Below, piece after piece: positions 34,871-45,766 of a stretch of 64,000 nucleotides of DNA (positions are counted from its first letter, which is position 1; each line of letters starts with the position of its first letter). The position numbers and the translations under genes were made by a program. The notes beneath the pieces were generated by a model, which saw nothing but the letters and a program-made list of their open reading frames with translations, was not told where the DNA came from and made no database searches. The stretch is from Spinacia oleracea (lineage: Eukaryota > Streptophyta > Magnoliopsida > Caryophyllales > Amaranthaceae), in NCBI RefSeq assembly GCF_020520425.1, contig NC_079492.1:110581157-110645156 (forward strand). Reading direction: 5' to 3'.

Positions 34871-36104
34871 GCCGTAGAGAGCACTTTAGCAAAATGCCTA
34901 GTAGTTCTTTACATGACAAAAAGAATAAAGCTCTAGATATGGTCCTAAGAACCCTTAGAATATTGATTAATTTATTTCAGTGTGTTTTCCTTACTTTCCA
35001 AATTAATAAAGGCGTAAAATTTCTCCTAAAATATTATTCTAACACTAAATAAGCACTAATCATACTTGCAAACATAATAAAAAAAATGTAAGGAAGCGGC
35101 CCACTTTAGGCCCAATAGCAAGGCCCACTCGGTCTTGAATCGTGACATCGAAACCAATTCCCGAAAATCCACAAAATAAACCACACCATCCCCTACATAT
35201 TTCCAAGACATAAAGGTCAAACCCGTGCAACCGAAAGAAACCAAATGAAATCAAATCCAAACAATGCAAATGTTGCTCAAAAAAAAAAAATTATAAAACA
35301 TGAACCCACCATCCCCATCATTAACAAGACGCATCTCAACCCACCCAAAACGCCTACGCAAAGATCTTCATATCTTCCGCACCCTAACTCCATTTTCAAA
35401 GCCGTTTCGAGTCGCGAATAGAAAAAATTAATCCAGACGAAAATACGTCTAACGCTAACAGCCCAAAAAGCTTCCGAAATAGCGTCAAAATTGATTTATG
35501 ACGAATAAAAAGTAAAATGAAACAAAGAAAAAGAAATAAACGCAAGAACATGTGAAGCAACGCGCCAAGAAATCTCCCCAGGAATCATTTTCAACGCCCA
35601 GAGCTAGGCGCCGAAATCTTTAACGCCCCAGCCTGGACGCTGAATCTCTCTGCTTGCCAAACTTTGCCCAGAAGTGCTCGTCATTTTATCCGCACATACA
35701 CGGAAAAATAACGAACACTTGGGGGGGTACAGCACGTATTCAGATATACGTACCAAAAAGCACATGAAAAGATTTTTGTGCAAATACGTGTACTCAAAAA
35801 AAAAAAACAAATTTTTGGCTTACGGCAAAGCAGCAGATTAAAATAATAATAAACTTCACTTATTCTATCGTTTCGAATAATATGTTTCCATCTCAGAACG
35901 TACTTATCAAATTCGGCATCCTAGAATTTATTCTAGCTAGAACAACGCGCGACCTGATTCTAAGTTAAAGTTATTTAACAAGGATACGTAGGCAATCCCA
36001 TTTATGGATTCGGTCTAATCAAATCAAAAATAATGTGCATAAGTGTTGGAAATGAGCAAATAAAAAAAAAAGCAAAAGGAAAACAAGAAAAATGAAATTA
36101 CGCC
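34871..36104. other. Non-coding stretch in place of RT and integrase
   Basis: No reverse transcriptase, RNase H or integrase motif on either strand. A double GC-rich hairpin lies at about 35589-35650. The last part is the 3' flank of the antisense gene. Confidence 0.6.
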
Positions 36105-36110
36105 TTTATT
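36105..36110 (-). terminator. Poly(A) signal of the antisense gene
   Basis: Minus-strand AATAAA, about 105 bp downstream of the stop codon at 36214, in a T-rich context. Plant poly(A) signals are degenerate, so this is supportive only. Confidence 0.45.
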
Positions 36111-36213
36111 AATATCTAAAAATAAATAAGAAGGAAAACAAAAAGTGCTAAGGAATGAAAAACAAACACAACTGAAATAAATAAAGGGCACCTACACCCT
36201 AACAAGAACTACA

Positions 36214-38058
36214 CTACTCGAGTTCTTCCGGATCATCAAATAAAGTTTTGTAGAGGGCAATGTTCGCCGGGTCCACCTCCACAGGCTTCTGCGCTGCCCC
36301 TATATCAATCTCCATAAGAACAGGCTCCTTGACACTAACTTCCAAGGATGCCAAGGCCTCGGAAACATTTTCAGTTTGAACAGCTATAGCCCGCTCGGCC
36401 TCAAGGGCACAAACAATGGTAGGGGAAGGATTATCAACATCAATTGGATTAGCCACTGGTTCTACTAGGGGCTGAACTTTCCTAACCCATACATTATTCC
36501 GGCGACGATCTCCGCGAGAGCTTGCATTTCTTTTGTGAACGGCAGGCCCCTTCGTATTAGGCACCTTTTTAGGCCTAGACCTGGAACGGGGAGGAACTTC
36601 CTTTCGCTTTTGACCAGGACGAGCTTTTACAGTCTTAATACCATGGTCGCGAGGATTAGCAGCATCACGGCTCTCATACTTAGCTCTACCTCGAGGTATC
36701 AAAATCTCAGCCGGCTCTTCATTTCGAGCCTTAGTTCTCACATCCTTATCATCGGAGCTAATCCACAACTTGTAGTTTTCGGAAAGACCCACAAAGCCAT
36801 CTCTAGCCACGGTCCAACACGGGAGGCCACCATAATACTTAGCCCACGCTTGAACCCGTGCTTCGGAAAAGACCGCTACTTTAGGTGGTAGCGTATCGGA
36901 AAACGGGATAGTCTGCCTTAAGCCGTACTGTCGCATGACTCGGTAAGGAAAGATGTAAACGGGCCGAGATAGCCCCAACAAAGAAACATAAACTAATGCC
37001 TCGGAACCCCCCGTCATATTAGTCAAACCCCACCACGGTACCACCCACTTAATAGAGCATATGCCATGAGTAAAATAGGAGGCCCACTCGGCCTCGTCCT
37101 GGCCTTGGTGCAAATACTTTCGGTTACCCAAGGCTATAGGGCGATAATGTTTAGGATCGGCAGAAGCTTCTAAAAGCCTAAGTCGTTCCATGAGCCAAAT
37201 CTGCAAAAAACGAGTACGGTAAGAAAAATAATAATAAAAAATAGTCCTGCTTGGGACGCACTTTCAACGCCCAGGACCAGGCGCCAGAAATTCCGACGCC
37301 CAGCTCTGGGCGCTGAAAATCAGCTCCAGGCAGGAGGCTGTTGAGGCAAACGAAAAAAGAAAAGAAAAAGAAAAAAAAGTATGTGTATTACTTTGCGCGA
37401 ATAAACGATCGATTACCTGCAACAATGGGGGGCTCCCCTTGAAAATTTCAGACTTGGCATCTTTTTTTAACTCATCCGCACTCAGTAAGGTCTCGGCAAC
37501 AACCAACGACATAATGGAATAGCAACTCTTCATCTGGCTGATCAAGGGGATCAACCTTATGTCACCGAACTCGCCATTGTTATTCGACAGTAAATAGTGG
37601 TTCAACAGGCAGAATACAAGTGCTCGAATATTCAATTTCTGCTCGGTCATATTTTTACTAGGTCTAAAGTGATGTTTTACAAGCTTTGCCAAATTAACCT
37701 TATCACGCACAATGATCTCAGCGAGCATGTTAGCATCTAATCCTAGGAAATCCCTTATGGTTGTTTTACCCTCTTCAATAGTGCTAGGGGTAGCAGGAGT
37801 AGCATTAGTAGGATATCCAAGGATCGCGGCAAATTTATCTGGCAAAGGGCATACTTCATTGCCCCGAAAGACAAAAACATGGTGATCAGAATCCAAAAAG
37901 TCTAGGGCCGCATACAGAAAATTATAATCAATATTAATTTGTTGTAAGCCTAAGAATGCCTCTAAGTGGTATCCTTTCAACAAAGCCTTTACAGTGGGAT
38001 TTATGGCTCTTAGCCAGCGCCTAACAACTCGTTGGAGGGAGAAAGGAGGAATCGACAT
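36214..38058 (-). CDS. Antisense spliced gene carried by the Tat-like element (DUF7745-like)
   Basis: This is a two-exon gene opposite to the element. Exon 1 is 38058-37417 (214 codons), the intron 37416-37201 (216 bp, GT...TTTTTTGCAG), and exon 2 37200-36214; the joined product is 542 residues. The N-terminal half has YAALDFLDSDHHVFVFRG and a region resembling plant mobile domain/DUF7745 proteins. Exon 2 begins IWLMERLRLL and has YRPIALGNRKYLHQ and VSLLGLSRPVYIFPYRVMRQYG, then a basic Arg/Lys-rich stretch and an acidic tail. A TATA box lies 87 bp upstream of the ATG and an AATAAA downstream. Antisense ORFs are known in some Tat-lineage elements, but their role is not established. Family assignment is by resemblance and uncertain; the gene structure is well supported. 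Confidence 0.72.
37201..37416 (-). other. Intron of the antisense gene
   Basis: Donor GCAG|GTAATC and acceptor TTTTTTGCAG|ATTTGG; the splice is phase 0 and keeps one open frame. The intron contains a double GC-rich hairpin (about 37256-37330) of the same type found elsewhere in the element. A spliced intron in an LTR element survives only because it is antisense to the genomic RNA. Confidence 0.7.
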
Positions 38059-38144
38059 GGCAAGATCAGGGAAGAATAAAAGCTAAGCAATCGCAAAAGA
38101 GAGGAAGATTGAGAGTGGTGAAAAAGAAAGACGTACTTGACCCC

Positions 38145-38152
38145 TATATATA
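38145..38152 (-). promoter_or_regulatory. TATA box of the antisense gene
   Basis: TATATATA (minus context TTGTATATATAGGGG), 87 bp upstream of the ATG at 38058. This would leave a 5' leader of about 55 nt. Confidence 0.6.
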
Positions 38153-38221
38153 CAAGAAAGCATCAAGTGACATCCTGATCCCATTCGGAAACGCGTTAAG
38201 AAATCTGGGAACTGCCAAAAT

Positions 38222-38285
38222 AGAATTTCCAGCGCCAAAGGCTGGGCGCCGAAATGTTTAACGCCTGGCCAGGGGCGCCGGAAAT
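38222..38285. repeat. GC-rich double hairpin (one of at least six in the Tat-like element)
   Basis: Two adjacent stem-loops with arms of the type CAGCGCC/GGCGCCG and AACGCCTGG/CCAGGGGCG, framed by TTTCC and GAAAT. Related modules lie at about 30913-30950, 32690-32760, 35589-35650, 37256-37330 and 40925-40990. This copy is just upstream of the antisense gene's TATA box. Confidence 0.8.
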
Positions 38286-38352
38286 GTAGCCCAAGGCCCG
38301 GATCCTTCGAAATGCGGAGCAGTAAAGGACTTAAAACCGTGTTAGTAGACAC

Positions 38353-39270
38353 GAGGCCCTGTTGTAATCAAGATCAAGCCCAAAGCACCTTTAGAGCCCG
38401 AATAGTGAAAACATATCTTAAAGCTTGTCGAAACTTAGACTCGTCTCAAGGAAAAAATATGTATACATTTTTCAAAGCAATATAGAAAAAATAATAATCA
38501 AGGTCATTCTTCGAAACCAAAAAAAAAAATCAAAAACTCAAGTCGTTGGTTACTCAAATTAAAAAGCGTTTATTTGTCAAAAAGGTCAATCCGGGCGAAG
38601 TAAGCTCGATGTATTAATTATTGAAAAATGAAGCAAAACTTTGTCGCCCGGAAAATGAAGTCGCACTCCACGTCTTCATCGAAGTAGCATACCACTACAA
38701 AGATCGCTCGCACATACGAGCACGATCCCAAACACGATTAAGGACGTTATAAAATACGCACTTCTCTTGGCAAAGAACGACCACCAAGTACAAATGCTTG
38801 GGGGCTCGAAAGAAAGAAAATATGCAAGGGGATGCAAGTTGAAGCAACGTTTCCAAGCTACGTCCCGTGCTTGGACAAATTCAAAAAAATGAACCCGACC
38901 TCAAAACAAAAGGTCTCTATTAACATTCACATATGGTCCCACCGGTCATTTCACAAGGACCCAAGTAATGGCATAACTAGGCCAGTTCTAAACGGTGACA
39001 TACATCCTATGATCCGTAAAGACTCGTTCAAAACCACGAAAGGAAGACGACCACGAAACGATGGTCCGTTTAGACACGTTGCCAACCCACATTCAGGTTG
39101 CAACTAAATCCGAGCATCCCTCGAAAGAATTTGCTCTTACAAGAATGAATAAAAAGAAATTCTCAAAAGAAATCACAAGAGCAAATGAAATAGGGACTCG
39201 CCCACCTCGATCAGGCAAGATCGCGGCACGTACCACGCGAGTCCCCAAATCAAAAGACGAATTCAGGTTC
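38353..39270. other. Non-coding 3' interior of the Tat-like element
   Basis: Short open frames only, none recognisable. Probably untranslated sequence between the antisense gene and the 3' LTR. Confidence 0.5.
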
Positions 39271-39587
39271 GCTCACCTCCAGCGGACGGGGCGTCCACCC
39301 TTAGCGGACAGGGCTCGCCCACCTTCAGCGGGCGGGGTCTGCGTCACTAACCGCGCAGGTCCTCAGTTTTCGAAAATGAAAAGAAAATAAAATCTTCAAA
39401 ACAAAAACAGGCTCGCCCACCTTCAGCGGGCGGGGTCTACGTCACAAACCGCGTAGGTCCTTATTTTCAAAACTTCGAAACAAATTCGTCCACTTCTATC
39501 GGACGGGGCGTCCACCCTCAGCGGACAGGCTCGCCCACCTTCAGCGGGCGGGGTTTACGCCACTAACCGCGCAGGTCCTTAGTCGCT
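39271..39587 (+). repeat. Degenerate tandem repeat (GCTCGCCCACCTTCAGCGGG type)
   Basis: A unit with CGCCCACCTTCAGCGGGCGG, a GTCTACGTCAC-like middle and CCGCGCAGGTCCT occurs three times, with two partial units containing GTCCACCCTCAGCGGACA. Copies differ by small changes and spacing. Confidence 0.8.
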
Positions 39588-39602
39588 GCAGCGATAACTT
39601 TT

Positions 39603-39692
39603 TCCTGGTTTCCCTTTTCCAAAAATCAAAGGATGGTTTCCCTTTTACAAAAATCAAAGGATGGTTTCCCTTTTCCAAAAATCAAAGGATTG
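39603..39692 (+). repeat. Three tandem 31-bp repeats
   Basis: TGGTTTCCCTTTTCCAAAAA followed by TCAAAGGA is repeated three times in tandem with one base difference (one unit has TTTTACAAAAA), then decays rightward. Confidence 0.85.
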
Positions 39693-40094
39693 GTTTTCCG
39701 CTTTTCCAAAAAGAGCGATGTGCTGGATTTTCCTTCGTTTTACGTCCTATTAAAACAAGGGGGTTTTCTCGTTTAGCAAACCCTGAAAATGAGAATCTTT
39801 AAAACATTTTTACCTCGTGATTGGGCTTGGCCAGGCCTAGTTACACTTTATAGCTTTGATTTCAAAAACATCTTTAGACACTTCCAATGACAAAGTGAGG
39901 GAGTTTTTATATTATCAGTTAACAAATTCCAATGACGCGTGAGGAATGTGTTAACACTTCAAGTGATAACCCTTAAGTCAAATATTATCACTCGGGGGCT
40001 CGTAAGACCCTCGCAAAACAAGTCACATACACCATGGCTTGTATGACGCACTCCGTCTAGTACTTTGACCATCGTCTCATCTCGAGACTCAGTC

Positions 40095-40109
40095 AAAGTG
40101 GGGGCTAAC
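40095..40109 (+). other. Polypurine tract of the Tat-like element
   Basis: AAAGTGGGGGCTAAC directly precedes the 3' LTR start at 40110, the normal place for the plus-strand primer. Confidence 0.7.
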
Positions 40110-40447
40110 TGTAGACACCTACTTTTGTCCCCATTCCCGAAAGGGAAGGGTCGATGATGAGAACATAAATCTCCACTTGGCAACGCATCTCCTATAAAAT
40201 AAAAAATCTCAATCACCCTTTCATTTCAGCCAAACCTGCTATTTATAGAAACCTGCTAAAGATAGTAACTGCCGTAAAAGGTAGTTGTTAAAAGTGACAA
40301 AGTCATAAAAGATAGAAACCTGTCAGAATTAGGTGTTGCACTCCAACATAAATCCTAAAAGAGATAGAATTTGCATTCCTGGTATAATTCAAAAATAAGA
40401 GTTACGTATTAATTAAATTCCTAACGAACCTAGAGTTCGTAACGGGC
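40110..40447 (+). repeat. 3' LTR of the Tat-like element, first piece
   Basis: It corresponds to 30459-30800 of the 5' LTR, with about eight differences including a 4-bp indel. It stops at AACGGGC, where a second LTR starts. The rest of this LTR is at 42507-43469. Confidence 0.9.
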
Positions 40448-42506
40448 TGTAGACACCTACTTTTGTCCCCATTCCCGAAAGGGAAAGGTTCGATGATGAA
40501 AACGTAAAACTCCAATTGACAACGCATCGCCTATAAAATAACGAATCTCAATTCCCCTTTTCATTTCACCCAAAACCTGCTATTTATAGAAACCTGCTAT
40601 TTATGGAAACCTGCTAAAAATAGTAACTATCGTAATGGGTAGTTGTTAAAAGTGGCAAGTCATAAAAGATAGAAACCTGTCGGAATTAGGTGTTGCACTC
40701 CAACATAAATCCTAAATGAGATAGAAATTGCGAGAGAATCCTATTCCTAATATGATTCGAAAGTAAGAGTCACGTATTAATTAAAATCCTAACGAGCCTA
40801 GAGTTCGTAACGGGCCCAGACGCATCCCGTCACAAGGTTAATACGCACTAAAAGACTCAATTAAATCTCAAATACTCCGGATTCTAGGAATCCGAATCTG
40901 ACTAAGAAAAACAGCCCAGATCCTATTCTCAACGCCTGGCTCTGGGCGCCGAAATCTTCGGCGCCCAGGCCTGGGCGCTGAAAATACCTGGTACGTGTTT
41001 TTTCCTAATTCCTCGTGGATTAGAGTTCTACAATTCTATCTTTCCACGAACTCTTTTCTATAAATAGGGCCTTAAGTTCGACGTGAAAAGAAAAAAACAC
41101 AAAACACAATTATTATTCTGAGTATTGACTCTAAACCCCTAAGCCTAAGCCTCACGCTGCAAAACTAATCACGCGTTCTGTCGCAATCAATCCATAAATC
41201 GAACAGAACTTATCCCGTCCCATAATTTGAGATTCGTTAAATAAAAGGAGAGATAGCAAAGTCAAAGTGGTTAGTTTTCTGAGAACCGTGACGCACCTCT
41301 CAAGGGTGCGTCGTAATGTGTCCCTTTTCCATGGTTTAATTGCTTTCCTCGCCCTTTTATGAACTGTTAAACTAACTAAATCTGATTGTTCGATCACGCT
41401 TAATAAATATGATATTTTTGGGAAATTGGATTATCATGCTAGGTCCCTTAAAACAATCTAAATCAGATAATCGCGTTCGATCTAGTACTATATGTTGCAT
41501 ATTGTTAAAATCAACTCAGATTAGTTTAATAGTTAACGCATGTCCCTTCAATTATTTATGCTGAGCTAGTAAGGATATCCTGCCTCTGGAGTTATCGAAG
41601 AGCGAGTACTCCTCTCGGTAGTTACAGTCCCCCGAACCCTCAATCTCTACCCTGCGGGTGTACGTTGAGCGATCCCCACCACCAGGGATCACAAGGGAAC
41701 CTACGGCCGTCGTGGTCAAACATAATTGTACTCCCTTTATGTCACGATAATCAGGTTTTGTCAGTTTTTCTCATTGTCGTTAAAAACTGAATGGCGACTC
41801 CTATATTACTAGTCAATTGGGTGTAAACTCACAGGAAATCCAATTACACTTGATTTGACAAAAAGAAGCGTCACACCCACGAGGGACGAGGTCACGCATT
41901 AGCCTCGTGCTTTTTCGACCCCCTCAAAGTGGCGACTCCGCTGGGGAAAGTGAAGGAAATACTCGTGCTTGTAGGTAATCAAAATAGCCGAAAGGTGAAA
42001 CGATCCTACCCCGCGTTTATTTCCCCATCAAGTTGGGACGACCAGAAAATCAGCATATTAATGTGAACGGACAGAACCGCATAACGAATCTTGGCTCCCT
42101 TGGTGTTTCACCTCGGAAGTTGGGACTAAGGATACCCATCGCCAACCGGGGGGTGCATACGCTTCGATTGTTGTCCACTCGGCACTTTCTCTAGTAGTAC
42201 ACCCGTCCCAAACCCAATCGCTCGCCCACTAGGTCCCTCTCGCCTGCACGCCCCCTTGGCTTGCACTTGCGGGTTGGCCTTCTGGGACGAAATTCGTCTG
42301 TTGAAAGCACTACCCTGACCGGGGCATGTGGTGGATCTGCGATAGAAGCGGTACCAAGCCAGGCGCAAATGCTACCCATAGAAGCCTGTCATAAACTACG
42401 TGACATATTTAATTTTCAAATCCATGTTTGTAATGTAGTTATATGTAGCGAACTATGTGACTATATTATGATTGTGCGTACGAATAATGCTAGACAAATA
42501 ATGCTA
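40448..42506 (+). mobile_element. Truncated related element (LTR, PBS, leader) inside the 3' LTR
   Basis: A full second LTR (40448-41928, 1481 bp; starts TGTAGACACC, ends CCCCTCAAA) is followed by the same PBS (41930-41947) and about 560 bp of leader. It then joins abruptly to the outer LTR at GAAAATGCCTGGGG. It is clearly more diverged from the flanking LTR pieces than they are from each other, so it is a different family member. About 133 bp of the outer LTR (equivalent to 30801-30933) is missing at the junction. A later deletion between GAAA-containing sites explains this. Confidence 0.85.
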
Positions 42507-43469
42507 GAAAATGCCTGGGGCCGTTTTACCTCCGGATTCGTTTTGGATTCGTATCTTAAAATCTATCTTTCCACACACCCTTTTCCTATAAATACAGCCT
42601 AAAAACCGACGTGAAAGAGACAATCCCATAACCTGAGTATTGACTCTAGCCTTAAGCCTAAGCCTCACGCTGCGAAATTGATCCGACGTTCTGTCGCAAT
42701 CGACCCAAAAGTCGAACAGAATGCATCCTGCCCCTTGTAGCTTGATGAATTAAGCCTAAATACTGGATCATTGCTTAGAAACCCGAGATTCGTTAAATAA
42801 AAGGAGAAATAGCAAAGCCAAGTGGTTAGTTTTCTGAGAACTACAACGCACCTCTCAAGGGTGCGTTATAATGTGTCCCTCATATGATTTAATCGTTTTC
42901 ATCACCCTTTTATAAAATTGTCAAACTATTAATTTGATTGATCTATCACGCCTAATAAGATAATACCTTGGACAATTGAATTATCATGCTAGGTACCTTA
43001 AATCAATCTAAATAAGATAATCACGATCGATTTAGTATTATGTGTTGCATATTGCTAAAATCAATTCAAAATAGTTTAATAGTTTAACGCATGTCCCTTC
43101 AATTATTTATGCTGAGCTAGTAAGGATAACCTGCCTCTGGAGTATTATCGATGAGCACTCCTCTCGGTAGCTACAGTCCCCCGAACTCTCAATCTATGCC
43201 CTGGAGGTGTACGTTGAGCGATCCCCACACCAGGGATCACAAGGGAACCTATGGCCGTCGTGGTCGAACATAATTGCACTCCCTTTATGTCACGATAACC
43301 GGGTTTTGTCAGTTTTTCTCATTGTCGTTAAAAACTGAATGGCGACTCCTATATTACTAGTCGATTGTGTGTAAACTCGCAGGAAATCCAATTACACTTG
43401 ATCTGACAACGTCACGCCCACGAGGGACGAGGTCACGCATTAGCCTCGTGCTTTTTCAACCCCCTCACA
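42507..43469 (+). repeat. 3' LTR of the Tat-like element, second piece
   Basis: It matches 30934-31896 over the same length (963 bp) with about 2% differences and ends CCCCTCACA, followed by the target duplication GTGGG. Confidence 0.9.
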
Positions 43470-43474
43470 GTGGG

Positions 43475-43768
43475 TTCCTCATATTGATGGCCACCATATT
43501 GATTTTGTGAGACCATGGAGATTAGAGCGGGCTTTATCTCAAAGTTGATTGCCTCAATGGTTGGCATTGTAAGCCCAGTAGGAACACTGTTCGAGGAGGG
43601 AACCCCATATGACTTCAGGGATTTAGACATCGTGTGACTCGGTGGAGTCTGTGAGTCTTGGGACCCTGACTGCTTCTTCTTTTTCTGTTACTTTTTTAGT
43701 TGATGAAGGGTCTTTCCATGATCGGGATCGGGAGGAACCAAGGTACCCGTTCTGGCAGACCTGGGCAT
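43475..43768 (-). pseudogene. Athila gag N-terminus
   Basis: From ATG 43768 the frame begins MPRSARTGTLVPPDPDHGK and meets an in-frame TAA near 43690. The same frame then continues through FEIKPALISMVSQNQYGG, a conserved Athila gag segment, to the insertion site at 43474. The next codons are at 30458. The PBS and LTR lie directly upstream. Confidence 0.75.
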
Positions 43769-43882
43769 AAACAACAACGAAAGAAAACGCAGTGAGATTT
43801 GCCTCAATTAGAACTGAGAGTTCCAATGAGACAATGGAAACAGTTCAAATAATCAAACTAAAACTAATATAATCTAGCCGTC

Positions 43883-43900
43883 TCCCCGGCAACGGCGCCA
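43883..43900 (-). other. Primer-binding site of Athila (tRNA-Asp type)
   Basis: Minus strand TGGCGCCGTTGCCGGGGA, six bases from the LTR end. This is the usual Athila PBS. Confidence 0.88.
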
Positions 43901-43906
43901 AAAACT

Positions 43907-45455
43907 TGATAGATTAAAAAGTGATACCGCAAGTGCACGGTGTCTGTTGTTAGCAGATACTTAGCAAATACGTGTCGATCCCACAGGGAGACAAGTTCTA
44001 TTAGTTTTTGCCCAATTAAATAAACTATTTCAGTAAATAAAAGTTGATTTTGATTTATAAATTACTAAAGAAACTAAAGCAATAATGTAAATGAGAATTT
44101 ATCGATGAATTAAAGGTCTAGGGCGTCTGTTCGGTTCACCATGCTTATACCAATCCAAGAACACAAATCAATTCAGAAATGAATAAACTAAGCCGAGTAA
44201 TTAAAGTACATGCTATCCTACGGTCGGGTCTTAACACTTTCAATTCAACATATGCAGTACGATCGCTAACATAATCAGAATTGTCAATTGCACTAAGCCT
44301 CTAAAAATACGATCTTTCGATTCTAATTCCTATTAGCTAGATAATCAATTCATGAAATTGGCCGATAACATGAATCAACAATTAAAACAAATCAATTGGA
44401 ATTACTCAAGCAATAATCTATAAATTAACAAACTTTAATGCATAACAATCATGGTATAAACATGGCTTCCCTTACTTAGCCCTAGAATAAAACTACTCGC
44501 TCATAATTGAATTAACAAACATGATAGAAATAATAAACATGCATTTCATAATCAAAGGAAAAATTAAACTAAGGAACGAAAACAATAATAATAAATTAAA
44601 GCAAAAACGATTCTTGAATTACCTCTAGATTGATGAATTGAAAATTGAAAAGCTAGGGTTCAACAATGGAAAAAGAGAGGAATAGAAAACTAAAACTGAC
44701 GTGAAAGTGTTCTTAGGAATTGAAAAACGTAAAAATAAATAAAATTAAAGCATAAGGGAATACATTCATTCCCTTGAGGTATTTTAGTGTTTCCTAAATT
44801 CTAAACAAAAAAGGAAAATAATAATAATTACATAAGTAATCATTTAATCGAACGATCACGAGAAACGACGCAACGAACCCGCATGGAAGTAGCTGGGCGG
44901 AGAAACCAGCGGGCCCACTGGTGGGTCGCTGGTTTTCGCGCCCAAGGGGAAGATTGGGCCATCATTTTGGGCTTCGGGCGAATCGGATAGTCGAGCCATC
45001 TTGTTTATGTCATAACTCTTGTTCTACAATGCCTATAAGGACGTGTGACCTGTCGTTGGAAAGCTCTTGAAATCTACTTTCTAGGGAAATAAAAATCGCC
45101 TCATTCGGACATGTAGAACTTGAGATATCATCGAAAGAGTGAATTCTTGTCCGTTTTTATGCTTAGAAAAATAGCGTTTAGCTTCGTTGTTGACTCAAAA
45201 TTATCCCTAGAGATATGCAATGATCCTCGAGTCAACATTCTAACCGTTCATCATCCAAATCAACTCATAACACTCCGAAAGCATCCAAATGACCGTAAAA
45301 TCACCTGAAACATTAACAAAACACAAACGGGGCGTAATAGAGTACGACAACGATAACTTATGCAAATGTGATCCTAAATGCAACTAAAATTATATAAATG
45401 CCAAATAATGCAACCTAAATGCGCCTAAAATACCCTATACAAATATGACTCATCA
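43907..45455 (-). repeat. Athila 5' LTR (1549 bp)
   Basis: Plus strand begins TGATAGATTAAAAAG and ends ATGACTCATCA. On the minus strand it opens TGATGAGTCATATTTG. The PBS abuts the left end. ATACT (45456-45460) would be the target duplication. A GC-rich palindrome with CCAGCGGGCCC and GGTCGCTGG lies at about 44905-44935. Confidence 0.85.
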
Positions 45456-45766
45456 ATACTACTCCGTATTTGCAGCGAGAATTGCATTTTTTCGACTGTG
45501 GGGTTGGGGGAGGAAGAAGAACAGAGGGGGGAGAAAGAAATGAGGGATTTATTTTTGTTTGGTGGTTAAAGCCAGTGTAATTTTGGAGGGAAAGGGGTGG
45601 AAATAACAAAATGAGGGAACACGTACGTGGCACGTGAGAGTCAACGCCGAAAACGATGAGTTAATGCCAGAAAATTTATTATTTTGTCTTTCGCAAATAA
45701 TTTTAATGTTTAGGTGTGTTTTCACAAAAAAAAAAATTAAATGGTACCTTCTCGCAAAATCTGGAC

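Larger units (their letters stand above)
30459..43469 (+). mobile_element. Non-autonomous Tat-like Ty3/gypsy element with antisense gene
   Basis: A 13-kb plus-strand insertion bounded by GTGGG duplications. Its LTR starts TGTAGACACC and ends CCCCTCACA. It has a PBS at 31898-31915, a polypurine tract at 40095-40109 and a 3' LTR that begins at 40110 and ends at 43469. It keeps a protease-like region and downstream fragments (33196-34870), but no gag capsid, reverse transcriptase, RNase H or integrase can be found in the remaining interior. The antisense side encodes a spliced gene (38058-36214). Repeated GC-rich hairpins and tandem repeats occupy the non-coding parts. Retropepsin style and antisense ORF fit the Tat/Retand/Ogre group. 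Confidence 0.88.
15766..45455 (-). mobile_element. Athila-type Ty3/gypsy retrotransposon, truncated and heavily nested
   Basis: A minus-strand element with 5' LTR (43907-45455), tRNA-Asp-type PBS, gag, protease, reverse transcriptase, RNase H, integrase and an additional ORF after pol, which is the Athila order. The gag zinc knuckle, the protease motif ALCDLGAS and the RT context [15 protein letters not shown] fit Athila. It is interrupted by a chromovirus (19203-24502) and a Tat-like element (30459-43469). The 3' LTR is not found: the left end stops at a CACTA-like terminus. Removing both insertions leaves about 11.4 kb. Confidence 0.88.
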
